A stretch of DNA of 64,000 bases from Verrucomicrobiota bacterium (GCA_947454705.1 CANGKZ010000007.1:1-64000); one strand, 5' to 3'. Counted from the stretch's first letter, positions 35,685 to 44,805 are shown. The notes: generated by a model from the letters alone, not told the origin. Made by a program: numbers and translations.

Positions 35685-36968
35685 ATGATGCGCTCTCTCG
35701 GCACGGCTTTCGCGATGGCTCTTCTCGGATCCGCGGCTCTGGCCACCCCCTGGCCTTCGTGGCGCGGTCCCAACAGCGATCAGACCACTCCTGATACCGG
35801 CTTCCCCTTGAAGTGGAGCGCGACCAACCAGGTGCGCTGGAAAGTGACACTGCCCGACGCCGGCAATTCCTCGCCGGTGGTGTGGGAGAATAAGGTGTTC
35901 CTCACCCAGGCCACCGAGGACGGCAAACGCCGTTCGCTGCTGGCCTTCGACCGATCCACCGGACGCCAACTCTGGAATCAGGACGTACTCTTCGAGGGCA
36001 CGGACCCGCATCACAAATCGAATCCCCACTGCTCGGCCTCGCCGTTCACCGATGGAAAACGCGTGGTGGCGAGCTTTGCCTCCGCCGGGATTTTGGCGTG
36101 CGATCTTTCCGGCAAGGTGCTTTGGCGACGCGATCTCGGCCCGCAGCGCCACGATTGGGGACAGGGTTCCTCACCGGTGATCGAGGGCGATTCCGTGCTG
36201 GTCTATCACGGCCCGGGAGCTGGCTCCGCTCTTTACGCCCTCGACGCCGCCACGGGCGCGACGCGATGGACCGTTCCGCTCAAGGAAGAGCGTCCCGCCG
36301 AGCGGTTCGACGGATTCGCCGGCAATTCCCAGGGCCAGATTGGAACCTTCAGCACCCCGCTGGTCATTCGTGCGAGCGGACGCAAGGAGCTGCTCCTTCC
36401 CGTGGTGAACAAGCTCCGGGCCTTCAATCCGGACACGGGGGCGGAATTGTGGAGCGTCGGCGGGATGAATCCGCTGGTGTACAGCTCCCCCACCTACGGC
36501 GAGGGACAGATCGTGTCCATGGGCGGATTCTTCGGCGCGATGATGATCCTGCCCCCGGGCGGCAGCGGGGATCGCACGGCGGAACGGACCATTTACGAGC
36601 GCCGCATGAAGCGCCACACCATCGGGTCGCCCATCATTCACGAGGGGCATGTGTATCTCGCGGTGACCGACGGATTCCTGCAGTGCTACAAGCTCTCCAC
36701 GGGCGCGATGCTCTGGGAGGAACGCATTCCTGCTTCCGGCGCGAGCAGCCAGACCTGGGCTTCCATGGTTCGCGCCGGAGATCGTCTCTATGCGATGAAC
36801 CAGTCGGGCGACACCGTGGTGTTCCGCGCGGCGCCCAAATTTGAGGTGCTGTCGATCAATTCCCTTGGCGAAATGTCCAACAGCACGCCGGCGTTTTCCT
36901 CGGGCGATGTGTTTCTTCGCACCGAACGGACGCTGTGGTGCGTTTCCGAACAGGCCCCGGCCCGTTGA
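35685..36968 (+). CDS. Secreted PQQ-binding-like beta-propeller protein
   Basis: 427 residues with a signal peptide ([18 protein letters not shown]). The body starts [21 protein letters not shown], a phrase typical of Planctomycetes/Verrucomicrobia PQQ-like WD40 proteins. It continues with blade repeats: [50 protein letters not shown] and [14 protein letters not shown]. These resemble PQQ-dehydrogenase blades, but the enzyme's catalytic Asp/Glu set is not recognisable and the protein is shorter than a true quinoprotein dehydrogenase (about 600), so a structural or ligand-binding role is likelier. It is divergent from uvrA with about 120 bases between starts. Confidence 0.85.
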   Translation: MMRSLGTAFAMALLGSAALATPWPSWRGPNSDQTTPDTGFPLKWSATNQVRWKVTLPDAGNSSPVVWENKVFLTQATEDGKRRSLLAFDRSTGRQLWNQDVLFEGTDPHHKSNPHCSASPFTDGKRVVASFASAGILACDLSGKVLWRRDLGPQRHDWGQGSSPVIEGDSVLVYHGPGAGSALYALDAATGATRWTVPLKEERPAERFDGFAGNSQGQIGTFSTPLVIRASGRKELLLPVVNKLRAFNPDTGAELWSVGGMNPLVYSSPTYGEGQIVSMGGFFGAMMILPPGGSGDRTAERTIYERRMKRHTIGSPIIHEGHVYLAVTDGFLQCYKLSTGAMLWEERIPASGASSQTWASMVRAGDRLYAMNQSGDTVVFRAAPKFEVLSINSLGEMSNSTPAFSSGDVFLRTERTLWCVSEQAPAR

Positions 36969-37007
36969 GCGGCGATCGCGGTTGCGGCATGCGCCGGATG
37001 CGGGTGC

Positions 37008-37418
37008 TCAGCGTTTGATGTCCTGGACCAGCACCAGACGGTGTCCTGCGTCGAATTGCAGCTGGCGGAACTTGTGGTACACGCCTCCACCGACCGTGGG
37101 GCCGGTCACCGGTTCGGTGGAACCCGAGGCCGGCGACAATCCGAACGTGAACGACGGCGGGGTCTCGGTGCCGACCTCCCATTCCACGATCAGCGAACGA
37201 TCCTTCAATTCGATTTTATTGGCCGGAGGGCCGAATCGTTGGAGGGCTTCTTCGTAGGTCAGTTTGCCCATTTCCGCCTGAAGCGCGCGCACCGGCGGGA
37301 ATCCCGAAGTGTCGCGTGATTTGCATCCGGTCGGCAGGGCCAGCCCCAGAACGGCCACGAGCAAAAGCGGGGCGGTGGAGCTGCGGATCGAATGAAAGGG
37401 ACGGAATGCCGGACGCAT
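37008..37418 (-). CDS. Small exported protein, possible lipoprotein
   Basis: 136 residues, function unknown. The N terminus STAPLLLVAVLGLALPTGCKSRD looks like a lipoprotein signal with Cys after TG, though proline at -3 makes the lipobox imperfect. The rest is a short beta-rich domain: LTYEEALQRFGPPANKIELKDRSLIVEWEVG resembles the SmpA/BamE-like recycled fold seen in small outer-membrane lipoproteins, but the match is only by eye. It ends FRQLQFDAGHRLVLVQDIKR. It is convergent with the PQQ-type gene and divergent from lysA. Confidence 0.6.
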   Translation of the reverse strand: MRPAFRPFHSIRSSTAPLLLVAVLGLALPTGCKSRDTSGFPPVRALQAEMGKLTYEEALQRFGPPANKIELKDRSLIVEWEVGTETPPSFTFGLSPASGSTEPVTGPTVGGGVYHKFRQLQFDAGHRLVLVQDIKR

Positions 37419-37539
37419 GGGGTGAGCCTGCACGGCCGGATTCCGCGTGTGAATCCCGGAGTGAATGCGCAAGCAAGGGTGTGATTTCGTCTCCTGCGGC
37501 CTTGCGGGGACTTCCGTCGGTGTGGCACAACCCCGGCCC

Positions 37540-38874
37540 GTGCATTCATTCCGGTATTCTGGCAACGAACTGTTCTGCGAAAACGTTTCAATCAGCGCCC
37601 TCGCTCGAAAGCATGGGACGCCCTTGTACGTGTATTCGCAGGGAACGCTGACCGACCATTTCACCAAACTCGACGACTCCCTCGCCGAGCTGCCGCACTT
37701 GGTCTGCTTCGCGATGAAGTCGAACTCCAACCTCGGCGTCATCCGGACGCTCGCGCAGTTGGGCAGCGGCTTTGACACCGTCAGCGCCGGGGAAATCCAG
37801 CGCGTCATCGCCGCCGGTGGAGATCCCCGTCGATGCGTCTTCGCCGGCGTCGGCAAGACCGAGGAGGAGATCGCCTTTGCGCTCAAACAGGACATTTACA
37901 GCTTCAACGTGGAGTCTGAAGCCGAACTGCGCCGAATCAGCCGCGTGGCGGTGAAGCTCAAGAAGATCGCGCCGATCGCGGTTCGCGTGAACCCGAACGT
38001 GGATGCCGGCACCCACGCCAAAATTACCACCGGCACCTACTCCAACAAGTTCGGCATCGCGTTCGAGGAGATCGAAGGTGTGTACGCGCGCGCCGCCAAG
38101 CTGCCCAATCTGCGGCTCCGCGGCCTCCAGATGCACATCGGTTCCCAGCTCACCGACGTGACGCCGTTCCGCAAGGCGGTGGAAAAGGTCGCGCCGCTGG
38201 TGCAGCGCCTGAACCACATCCACGGGTTCGATTTCTTCAGCATCGGTGGCGGCATTGGCATTGTTTACAATCCTGCGCTCGCCAGCGGCGATCCCTCGTG
38301 GTGGCAGACCCCGGCGGGACGCAAGGTGCTCACCCCGGAGCGCTACGCCTCCACGCTCGTGCCGCTGTTGAAGCCGCTCGGATTGAAGATCCTGCTCGAG
38401 CCCGGCCGCTTCATCACCGGCAACGCCGGCGCGCTCGTGACCCGCGTCGAGTTCATCAAGAAGACCGGAAAGAAGAACTTCGTCATCGTGGACGCCGCGA
38501 TGAACGACCTCATCCGTCCCGCGTTTTACGACAGCTACCACGAGATCGTTCCGCTCAAGCGTTCCAAGGGCGCCACGGTTTCCTCTGATGTCGTCGGTCC
38601 GATCTGCGAGTCGGGCGACTTCTTCGCCAAGGACCGACCGCTGCCCAAGGTTGGGGAAGGGGATTACCTCGCGCTCCTCAGCGCCGGAGCCTACGGATCG
38701 GTCATGGGCAGCACCTACAACAGCCGTCCGCTGGCCACCGAGGTGCTGGTCCATGGATCCAAGTCCGCCGTGGTACGTCGTCGGCAGACCGTGGAGGAAA
38801 TCTGGGCCAACGAGCAGCCCGCCCCGTGGCAAACCCAGCCCAAGGCGAAGGCCAAGTCCTCGCGCAAGGCCTGA
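37540..38874 (+). CDS. lysA: Diaminopimelate decarboxylase
   Basis: About 444 residues, PLP-dependent fold-type III decarboxylase (meso-diaminopimelate to L-lysine). CFAMKSNSNLGVI carries the PLP lysine, RVNPNVDAGTHAKITTG and QMHIGSQLTD are barrel motifs, FFSIGGGIGIVY binds the phosphate, LEPGRFITGNAG holds the conserved EPGR, and GPICESGDFFAKDR carries the substrate-specificity Cys. The GTG at 37540 is chosen because family proteins begin with an H-F-Y-N-G-x-L-F-C-E type start; an ATG at 37465 with GGAG upstream is an alternative. The tail is Lys/Ala-rich (PKAKAKSSRKA). Confidence 0.94.
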   Translation: MHSFRYSGNELFCENVSISALARKHGTPLYVYSQGTLTDHFTKLDDSLAELPHLVCFAMKSNSNLGVIRTLAQLGSGFDTVSAGEIQRVIAAGGDPRRCVFAGVGKTEEEIAFALKQDIYSFNVESEAELRRISRVAVKLKKIAPIAVRVNPNVDAGTHAKITTGTYSNKFGIAFEEIEGVYARAAKLPNLRLRGLQMHIGSQLTDVTPFRKAVEKVAPLVQRLNHIHGFDFFSIGGGIGIVYNPALASGDPSWWQTPAGRKVLTPERYASTLVPLLKPLGLKILLEPGRFITGNAGALVTRVEFIKKTGKKNFVIVDAAMNDLIRPAFYDSYHEIVPLKRSKGATVSSDVVGPICESGDFFAKDRPLPKVGEGDYLALLSAGAYGSVMGSTYNSRPLATEVLVHGSKSAVVRRRQTVEEIWANEQPAPWQTQPKAKAKSSRKA

Positions 38875-38893
38875 GGAATCGGCTGCGGTGTGT

Positions 38894-38922
38894 CGGCCGG
38901 CGATCCGATGGATTGCCGGCCG
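38894..38922 (+). terminator. Strong hairpin downstream of lysA
   Basis: Arms CGGCCGGCGATCC (38894-38906) and GGATTGCCGGCCG (38910-38922) pair over 13 positions with one G-U wobble and a 3-base loop. No U-tract follows, so it could be a Rho-assisted terminator or mRNA 3' stabiliser rather than a classic intrinsic terminator. Confidence 0.5.
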
Positions 38923-38935
38923 AACGGCGTGCGGT

Positions 38936-38964
38936 TTGACCGCGTTTGACAGGGCTGTTACAAC
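38936..38964 (+). promoter_or_regulatory. Candidate sigma-70 promoter for pyrH-frr
   Basis: TTGACC (38936-38941) and TACAAC (38959-38964) match 5 of 6 and 4 of 6 consensus positions with the ideal 17-base spacer. Transcription would start about 38971, only some five bases before the pyrH ATG at 38976, so the message would be almost leaderless; no good Shine-Dalgarno sequence is seen, which agrees. Confidence 0.45.
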
Positions 38965-38975
38965 CGTGGGGTCCA

Positions 38976-39713
38976 ATGAAGAAATCTTCCGGCGCTGCAA
39001 AGAAACCCAAATATCACCGCATCCTCTTGAAACTCAGCGGTGAAGCGCTGGGTGGCGAGGCCGGATTCGGCATCAATCCTGAGGCGGTCCATGACATGGC
39101 GCGTCAGGTGAAGGAAGTGCAGGAACTTCAGGTCGAAGTCGTGATCGTGGTCGGGGGCGGGAACATCTTCCGCGGCCTCCAGGGCAGCGAAAAGGGCATC
39201 GAGCGCGCCACCGGGGACTACATGGGCATGCTGGCGACGGTCATCAACGCCCTCGCCTTGCAGGACGCGCTGGAAAAGCTCGCCGTTCACACCCGGGTGT
39301 TGAGCGCCATCACCATGACCCAAATCGCCGAGCCCTTCATCCGCCGGCGCGCCGTGCGTCACCTGGAAAAGGGGCGCGTGGTGATTTTTGCCGCGGGCAC
39401 CGGGAATCCGTTCTTCTCCACCGACACCGCCGCCGCGCTTCGGGCCAATGAAATCAATGCCGAAGTCGTGCTCAAGGCGACCAAGGTGGACGGCATCTAC
39501 GACAAGGATCCGAAGAAGCACACCGACGCCAAGCGCTACACCCAAATCAGCTACGCCGAGGCGCTTCAGAGGCAGCTCAAGGTGATGGATGCCGCCGCCT
39601 TCGCACTCTGCCAGGACAACCGCATGCCGATCATCGTGTTCGATTTCTTCAAGCCCCACAATTTGATGCGCGTGGTGATGGGCGAACCCGTGGGAACCAT
39701 CGTCACCGGCTGA
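38976..39713 (+). CDS. pyrH: UMP kinase
   Basis: 245-residue amino-acid-kinase-fold enzyme, phosphorylating UMP to [21 protein letters not shown] at the start, [38 protein letters not shown] and [20 protein letters not shown] are all PyrH signatures, and [17 protein letters not shown] binds the nucleotide. The length is normal (E. coli 241). frr follows after 98 bases, a widely conserved pair; rpsB and tsf, often found upstream of pyrH, are absent and lysA stands there instead. Confidence 0.97.
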   Translation: MKKSSGAAKKPKYHRILLKLSGEALGGEAGFGINPEAVHDMARQVKEVQELQVEVVIVVGGGNIFRGLQGSEKGIERATGDYMGMLATVINALALQDALEKLAVHTRVLSAITMTQIAEPFIRRRAVRHLEKGRVVIFAAGTGNPFFSTDTAAALRANEINAEVVLKATKVDGIYDKDPKKHTDAKRYTQISYAEALQRQLKVMDAAAFALCQDNRMPIIVFDFFKPHNLMRVVMGEPVGTIVTG

Positions 39714-39811
39714 GTTAAAACTTCAACTTCCCGACCCGCGGCCCACCCGTTTCCCAACCACTTCGTCGCAACGCCAGCACGTCAGCCCCTTTCACTTCAT
39801 CCCCTCCGACT

Positions 39812-40372
39812 ATGTCCATTGAAGAGATTCTGTTTGAGACCGAGGAAAAGATGCTCAAGACCGAGGAACACGTGGTTTCCCAGTTCTCGGGCGTCCGCAC
39901 CGGCAAGGCCAGCCCCTCCCTCATCGAAAACGTGATGGTCGAGGCCTACGGGTCCATGATGCGGCTCAAGGAGCTCGCCACGATTTCCGCGCCCGAATCC
40001 CGCATGCTGATGGTGCAGCCGTTCGACTCCGGCAACATCAAGGCCATCGAGAAGGGGATTCAATCCGCCAACCTCGGCCTCAACCCGGCCACCCAGGGCA
40101 AATTCATCCGCATCATCCTTCCCGATCTCTCAGCGGAACGCCGCCAGGAGTTTGTGAAGATCTGCAAGAAGATGTCCGAGGACGGACGCGTGGCGGTTCG
40201 CAACGAACGTCGTCAGGCTCTCGAAGGCCTCAAGAAGGCCAAGAACGACGGCGGTGTCTCCGAGGACGACATCAAGACCGCGGAAACCGAAGTCCAAAAG
40301 CTCACCGATCAATTCATCAAGAAGATCGACGAGCACCTCGCCCACAAGGAAAAGGAAATCCTTACGGTGTGA
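39812..40372 (+). CDS. frr: Ribosome recycling factor
   Basis: 186 residues, the standard RRF length (E. coli 185). The three-helix-bundle signatures FSGVRTGKASPSLIENVMVEAYG, SRMLMVQPFDSGNIKAIEKGI and LPDLSAERRQEFVKICKKMSEDGRVAVRNERR are present. With EF-G it splits post-termination ribosomes. It is the second gene of the pyrH-frr unit, closed by the terminator at 40398. Confidence 0.97.
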   Translation: MSIEEILFETEEKMLKTEEHVVSQFSGVRTGKASPSLIENVMVEAYGSMMRLKELATISAPESRMLMVQPFDSGNIKAIEKGIQSANLGLNPATQGKFIRIILPDLSAERRQEFVKICKKMSEDGRVAVRNERRQALEGLKKAKNDGGVSEDDIKTAETEVQKLTDQFIKKIDEHLAHKEKEILTV

Positions 40373-40397
40373 GTGAAAGCGTAAGCGCGAGTGATTT

Positions 40398-40424
40398 GGG
40401 GCCCTTCGGGGCCCTATTTCTTTT
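40398..40424 (+). terminator. Intrinsic terminator after frr with UUCG loop
   Basis: GGGCCC (40399-40404), loop TTCG (40405-40408), GGGCCC (40409-40414), then TATTTCTTTT. The C(UUCG)G tetraloop gives extra stability. It abuts the stop codon of the convergent protease gene and could serve both directions, though the T-tract favours the plus strand. Confidence 0.85.
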
Positions 40425-41424
40425 CCGCTGCGTTTCTGGCGGATCGGAGCGCCATTCGTCGCCGCGTTTCAACCGCAGCGAACGCGGGAATCAAGGTCAG
40501 AACCCAGGAGGTTGCCGAAGGTTCTGGCACCGCAATGACTCCATTGATCCAATCCAGGTTGTCGGAAATTCGTGTTGAAAGCCAATTGGCCGGAATGTCG
40601 TTTGCGGCGTCCGAAATATTCCCGAGATTGTCCAGGTAAAGTCCGCCGGAGTCGAAGATGGCTGCGTTGAATCCGGTGGAGTCGTTCTGGTTGAAACGCC
40701 ACCCGTTCACCACTCCGAAATTGATCCCCGCCAGCTTCCACTGGCCCCCCTCCTGAATGAAGACGCCCCCGCCGCTGTCTCCGGTCGAGAGCGTGGCTTC
40801 CTCTGCCAGACCGCCTGCGGTCGTTGGATCCCCTGGTGTTGAAATGCGATCGAAACCCGCGGAAAGCATCCTCCCGAGCCTCTGACCGGTGTAATCTTCC
40901 ACGCTGCTCACGACATTCTGTCCCCAGCGTTGCTGGTAATCGGGAGTCCCCCAGACCCATCCGCGCAACGTGGTGGTGCTTGCACCGGCGACGTTCACCG
41001 GGTCGCCGCGCTGGGTGCCGCGGCCGAAGACCGTCAATGTCTTCCCCACCTCGTCGGATCCCTGGTACAGCGGAGCCCAGGATGAAAAGGGATGGTCCAC
41101 CTTCATAATGGTCAGGTCCGAGGTTGGACTGCTCCATGCCGCAACGGTGGTAAAAGCCTGTCCCTCGTAATGGATCGTGCCTCCGACCCCTTGGAACACG
41201 TGCTTCGCGGTGATGAAATATTGCGGCGCGATGGCGGTCGCGAGAGCGTTCTCGTATTGGATCTGCCACTGCCACCCGCTCCCGTTGCCCGGATCGGTGG
41301 TGTTGTGGGTTGGATCGCCTGAGCCGATGAAAATCAAGGCCTGTGCCGGAAGGGGCGTGGCAATCAACGCCAACGAAGCTGCCGCTAGGATAAGCCCGGA
41401 TTGCGAGGGTTGGCGTGCGTTCAT
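40414..41424 (-). CDS. Secreted trypsin-like serine protease with PEP-CTERM anchor
   Basis: 336 residues. A signal peptide (LILAAASLALIATPLPAQA) leads into a chymotrypsin-fold S1 peptidase with a complete triad: H75 in FITAKHVFQG, D103 in SDLTIMKVD and S217 in LSTGDSGGGVF. The C terminus is AVPEPSATSWVLTLIPAFAAVETRRRMALR, a PEP-CTERM signal with hydrophobic segment and arginine cluster, followed by about ten residues. It is thus a protease sent to the cell surface or matrix by an exosortase pathway. An AGGAG sits about eight bases before the ATG. Confidence 0.88.
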   Translation of the reverse strand: MNARQPSQSGLILAAASLALIATPLPAQALIFIGSGDPTHNTTDPGNGSGWQWQIQYENALATAIAPQYFITAKHVFQGVGGTIHYEGQAFTTVAAWSSPTSDLTIMKVDHPFSSWAPLYQGSDEVGKTLTVFGRGTQRGDPVNVAGASTTTLRGWVWGTPDYQQRWGQNVVSSVEDYTGQRLGRMLSAGFDRISTPGDPTTAGGLAEEATLSTGDSGGGVFIQEGGQWKLAGINFGVVNGWRFNQNDSTGFNAAIFDSGGLYLDNLGNISDAANDIPANWLSTRISDNLDWINGVIAVPEPSATSWVLTLIPAFAAVETRRRMALRSARNAAEKK

Positions 41425-41629
41425 CCGTGTCTCCTACCTGCATCACTTTTGGTGTACAAGGAGAGATCCATTTCCCGAGGGTTAATCCTTGCTGCCGGGG
41501 TAGTCAGTGGACCTCCGACCGTGAAGGGGTTGCCAACCGGGCCGGATCTGGAACACCCTTTCCCGACAGTTCACCCCGCGTTGGCCCGGTGTTTCAACGC
41601 GTCACCCTGACCCCGCAACCGAATCCAGC

Positions 41630-43453
41630 ATGCATCTGACCTGGTTTGATTGGTCCATCGTCGCCGCCTACTTCCTCATCAACATCGGGATCGGTCTTTG
41701 GTACCGGCGCAAGGCCACGGGATCCACCGATGAGTTCTTCGTCGGCGGTCGCAACGTCTCCTGGTGGCTCGCGGGCACCAGCATGGTGGCGACCACCTTC
41801 GCGGCCGATACCCCGCTCGCCGTCACCGGCATCGTGGCCGCCAACGGCATCGCTGGAAACTGGGTGTGGTGGAACATGCTCCTCAGCAGCATGCTCACGG
41901 TCTTCTTCTTCGCCCGCCTCTGGCGCAGGGCAGGGGTGCAGACCGATGTCGAATTCGCCGAATTGCGCTACAGCGGCCCACCGGCGGCGTTTCTGCGGGG
42001 CTTCCGTGCGCTGTACCTCGGACTGCCCATCAACTGCATCATTCTCGGGTGGGTGAATCTCGCGATGGTGAAAATCCTCATGATGATTTTCCCGGTGCTC
42101 GGCACCAATCCGCTCGGATTTCCGGCCGCCGCGGATCCGAAACTCACGGCCCTGCTCGTGGTGTTCGCCATCATGCTGGTCACCGCGCTGATTTCGACTC
42201 TCTCCGGGTTGTGGGGCGTGCTGGTGACCGACTTGTTTCAGTTCGTGTTGAAAATGGGAATGGTGGTGGTGCTCGCAATTTTCTCGGTGAAGGCCGCGGG
42301 CGGCATGGGACCCATGATGGAAAAGCTCCGCGCCCTCGACGCCACCCGCGAAGGCACCGGTTCAATCCTCGCCTTCACGCCCAATCTCGATTCGGCCTGG
42401 ATGCCGATGATCACCTTCTTCGTCTACCTCGGCGTGAACTGGTGGGCCACCTGGTACCCCGGCGCTGAGCCCGGCGGCGGCGGTTACGTGGCCCAACGTA
42501 TCTTCAGCGCCAAGGACGAGCGTCACTCCCTGCTGGCCACCCTGTGGTTCAGCATTGCGCACTACGCCATCCGGCCGTGGCCCTGGATCCTCACCGCACT
42601 CGCCTCGCTGGTGCTTTATCCGACCCTGCAGGACAAGGAATCCGGGTTCGTGAAGACCATCATCGATCCCAACGTGTTCCCTCCGGTGCTCGCCGGTGTG
42701 ATGGTCGCCGCGTTTGCCGCCGCCTACATGTCCACGGTTGCCACCCAGCTCAATTGGGGTGCCTCGTATTTGGTCAACGACTTCTACCGCCGCTTCATGA
42801 AGCCCGGTCAGGAAGACGCCGCCTATGTCCGCGCGGGCCAGTGGGCCACGCTCGGGCTCATGGTGGCTTCCTGCGGAGTTACCTATTTCCAGGACTCCAT
42901 TTCCGGCGCCTGGAAGTTCCTCATGGCCATCGGCGCCGGCACCGGCAGCGTGTTCATCCTCCGCTGGTTCTGGTGGCGCATCAACGCATGGAGCGAGGTG
43001 TCCGCAATGCTTACATCGTTTGTCGTGTCGATGGTTCTGCAGTTCGGATTGAAGTGGAAAACCGAGGATCCCCGGGAATTCGCCTGGACCGTTCTGGTGA
43101 CCGTCGTGTGCTCCAACGTCGTGTGGCCCATTGTGACGCTTCTGACCGCGCGGGAGAACAATGCCACGCTCGACTCCTTCTATCGCCGTGTACGGCCCGC
43201 TGCGGCGCTCTGGGGCCCCATTGCGCGCGCCGCCAAGGATGTTCGCCCTCCGAGCGACGGCACCGCGAACCTCCGCGACTGGGTTGCCGGCTGCGTGATG
43301 ATCTACCTCACGCTCTTCGGCACCGGAAAGATCATCTTCGGCGAAACCCGCCTCGGAATCATCCTCCTGGTGGTGGCCGCCGCTGCGGGCGTGCTCGTTT
43401 ACTGGGATCTGAGCCGGCGCGGATGGAAGGTCTTCGACGACGAAGCTTCCTGA
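41630..43453 (+). CDS. Sodium:solute symporter family transporter
   Basis: 607 residues with about 13 predicted membrane segments starting at FDWSIVAAYFLINIGIGLWYRR. STDEFFVGGRNVSWWLAGTSMVATTFAADTPLAV is the hallmark N-terminal region of the SSS family, where the Na+-binding site forms, and AAFAAAYMSTVATQLNWGASYLVNDFYRRF is the second characteristic motif. Members import sugars, amino acids, nucleosides or organic acids with sodium. The substrate cannot be read from sequence and no catabolic gene is adjacent. No regulatory element was recognised in the 205 bases upstream. Confidence 0.9.
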   Translation: MHLTWFDWSIVAAYFLINIGIGLWYRRKATGSTDEFFVGGRNVSWWLAGTSMVATTFAADTPLAVTGIVAANGIAGNWVWWNMLLSSMLTVFFFARLWRRAGVQTDVEFAELRYSGPPAAFLRGFRALYLGLPINCIILGWVNLAMVKILMMIFPVLGTNPLGFPAAADPKLTALLVVFAIMLVTALISTLSGLWGVLVTDLFQFVLKMGMVVVLAIFSVKAAGGMGPMMEKLRALDATREGTGSILAFTPNLDSAWMPMITFFVYLGVNWWATWYPGAEPGGGGYVAQRIFSAKDERHSLLATLWFSIAHYAIRPWPWILTALASLVLYPTLQDKESGFVKTIIDPNVFPPVLAGVMVAAFAAAYMSTVATQLNWGASYLVNDFYRRFMKPGQEDAAYVRAGQWATLGLMVASCGVTYFQDSISGAWKFLMAIGAGTGSVFILRWFWWRINAWSEVSAMLTSFVVSMVLQFGLKWKTEDPREFAWTVLVTVVCSNVVWPIVTLLTARENNATLDSFYRRVRPAAALWGPIARAAKDVRPPSDGTANLRDWVAGCVMIYLTLFGTGKIIFGETRLGIILLVVAAAAGVLVYWDLSRRGWKVFDDEAS

Positions 43454-43487
43454 GTCTAAGCCGGTGAGTCGGTTTAAGTGCGTGCGC

Positions 43488-43517
43488 GACGCGGTCAGGG
43501 CTTTCCCTGGCCGCGTT
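43488..43517. terminator. Hairpin between convergent genes
   Basis: Arms of about 13 bases (GCGGTCAGGG at 43491-43500 with CCCTGGCCGC at 43505-43514 as core) enclose a CTTT loop. It spans the stop of the HisA-type gene and follows the symporter stop by 35 bases. No U-tract is present on either strand; it may act as a bidirectional mRNA end. Confidence 0.4.
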
Positions 43518-44268
43518 CGCGATTAAACGCCACGCAGTCGGCGTACCGCACGCCGGTCCCGCCAAAGAGATCCAGCGCACTGCCGATGGTCAGGTCGATC
43601 CGCCCCCGGGACAGGCGATCCACCTCCTGCAAATCTTCCAGAGACTTTGCGCCCCCGGCATACGTGCAGGGCAGGGGAGACCCCTCGGCCAGGCGCTTCA
43701 CCAGTTCGCTGTCGATTCCCCGGCACAGCCCTTCCACGTCCACCGCGTGGACTAGGAATTCGACACACCACTCGGCGAGACGCTCCAAGGTGGCCCGTTC
43801 CACCCGCAAATCGGTGAATTTCTGCCACCGGTCCGTCACCACGAAATACTCGCCATCCCGGACCCTGCAGCTCAGGTCGAGCACCAACCGCTCGCGTCCC
43901 ACGAGGCCGTGAAGGGTGCGGAGACGGTCCCAATCAAGGGAGCCATCCCGGAACACCCACGAGGTAACGATGACTTGGGAAGCCCCGGCATCGAGCCATT
44001 CCATCGCATTGTCGGCGGTAATGCCTCCACCGATTTGAAGCCCCCCCGGCCATGCCGCCAGCGCCTCCCGGGCCGCAGTTTCATTGCCTGGCCCCAGCTG
44101 AATCACGTGTCCCCCGGTCAGCCCGTCCTGCCGATACAAATTCGCGAACCAACCCGCCGCACGTTCGGAGACGAAGTTGGTTTTCACCCCATCACCGCTG
44201 TCGGTCAGCGTGCCGCCCACGATCTGGGTGACACGTCCGTTGCGGAGATCAATGCACGGTCGGAACAT
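43495..44268 (-). CDS. hisA: HisA-type isomerase, eukaryotic (HIS6) subtype
   Basis: 257-residue (beta/alpha)8 barrel for the ProFAR to PRFAR step of histidine synthesis. MFRPCIDLRNGRVTQIVGGTL carries the first-strand catalytic Asp, GGHVIQLGPGNETAAREAL and GGLQIGGGITADNAMEWLDAGASQVIVTSWVF follow, and PCTYAGGAKSLEDL forms the second phosphate site. The wording (MFRPCIDL, VTSWVF, an unusual central region) is that of the fungal/plant HIS6 subtype rather than the standard bacterial HisA. No other his gene is nearby. The ATG at 44268 is the conserved start. Confidence 0.85.
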   Translation of the reverse strand: MFRPCIDLRNGRVTQIVGGTLTDSGDGVKTNFVSERAAGWFANLYRQDGLTGGHVIQLGPGNETAAREALAAWPGGLQIGGGITADNAMEWLDAGASQVIVTSWVFRDGSLDWDRLRTLHGLVGRERLVLDLSCRVRDGEYFVVTDRWQKFTDLRVERATLERLAEWCVEFLVHAVDVEGLCRGIDSELVKRLAEGSPLPCTYAGGAKSLEDLQEVDRLSRGRIDLTIGSALDLFGGTGVRYADCVAFNRERGQGKP

Positions 44269-44344
44269 GGCCACATCCTGAGGATCGGAAGGCTCCGGCA
44301 CAAATTTTTTGCCAGCCCCCTCCCGGTTGCGCACGATTCGTCCA

Positions 44345-44719
44345 GTGACCAAACCGCTCGCTGTTGTTTTCTACGAAGCCCTCCTGCCGGGAACCCGGCT
44401 TGCGAACCGATTGACCGATCTCGGCTACCGCGTTCAATCGGTCACTAGCATCGCCGAGCTTCCCGACGTCCTGCGTCGCGAACCTCCGATGGTGTTGGTG
44501 GCCCAGCTCACGCCTCGAACCGGCAGCATCGCACCGGTCATCGCCACCCTGAAGGCGGACGCCGCCCTGGCGCATCTCCCGGTCATTGGCTACCTGCCGC
44601 CGCGCCAAACCGCGGAGCAAACTGCAGCCCTCGCCTCGGGGGTTAACCTCGTCGCCGCCGACACTGCGGTGCTGGACCAACTTCCCCAATTGCTGGAGCA
44701 TGCACTCGCTGTGGAATAA
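44345..44719 (+). CDS. Degenerate response-regulator receiver-like protein
   Basis: 124 residues with the alternating pattern of a CheY-like fold (LAVVFYEALLPGTRLANRLTDLGY, PPMVLVAQLTPRTGSIAP, LPVIGYLPPRQTAEQTAALASGVN). The phospho-acceptor Asp expected after strand 3 is replaced (VLVAQ), the N-terminal acidic pair is reduced to one Glu and the switch Lys is missing, so phosphorylation is unlikely. Similar pseudo-receivers act as protein-interaction modules. Start GTG 44345 is inferred. It diverges from the HisA gene and lies 86 bases before hemQ. Confidence 0.6.
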   Translation: MTKPLAVVFYEALLPGTRLANRLTDLGYRVQSVTSIAELPDVLRREPPMVLVAQLTPRTGSIAPVIATLKADAALAHLPVIGYLPPRQTAEQTAALASGVNLVAADTAVLDQLPQLLEHALAVE

Positions 44720-44805
44720 TCGGCGCATCCATCACATCCCACTCCTCTGACTTCCCCATCTTCCCGTGCCCAGGGCTCGGATTATTCGCAAAAACCACTG
44801 ATTTT

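Noticed and set aside
41425-41629. Riboswitch upstream of the sodium:solute symporter
   Set aside because: No recognisable aptamer core or terminator switch; only GC-rich sequence without a clear paired structure.
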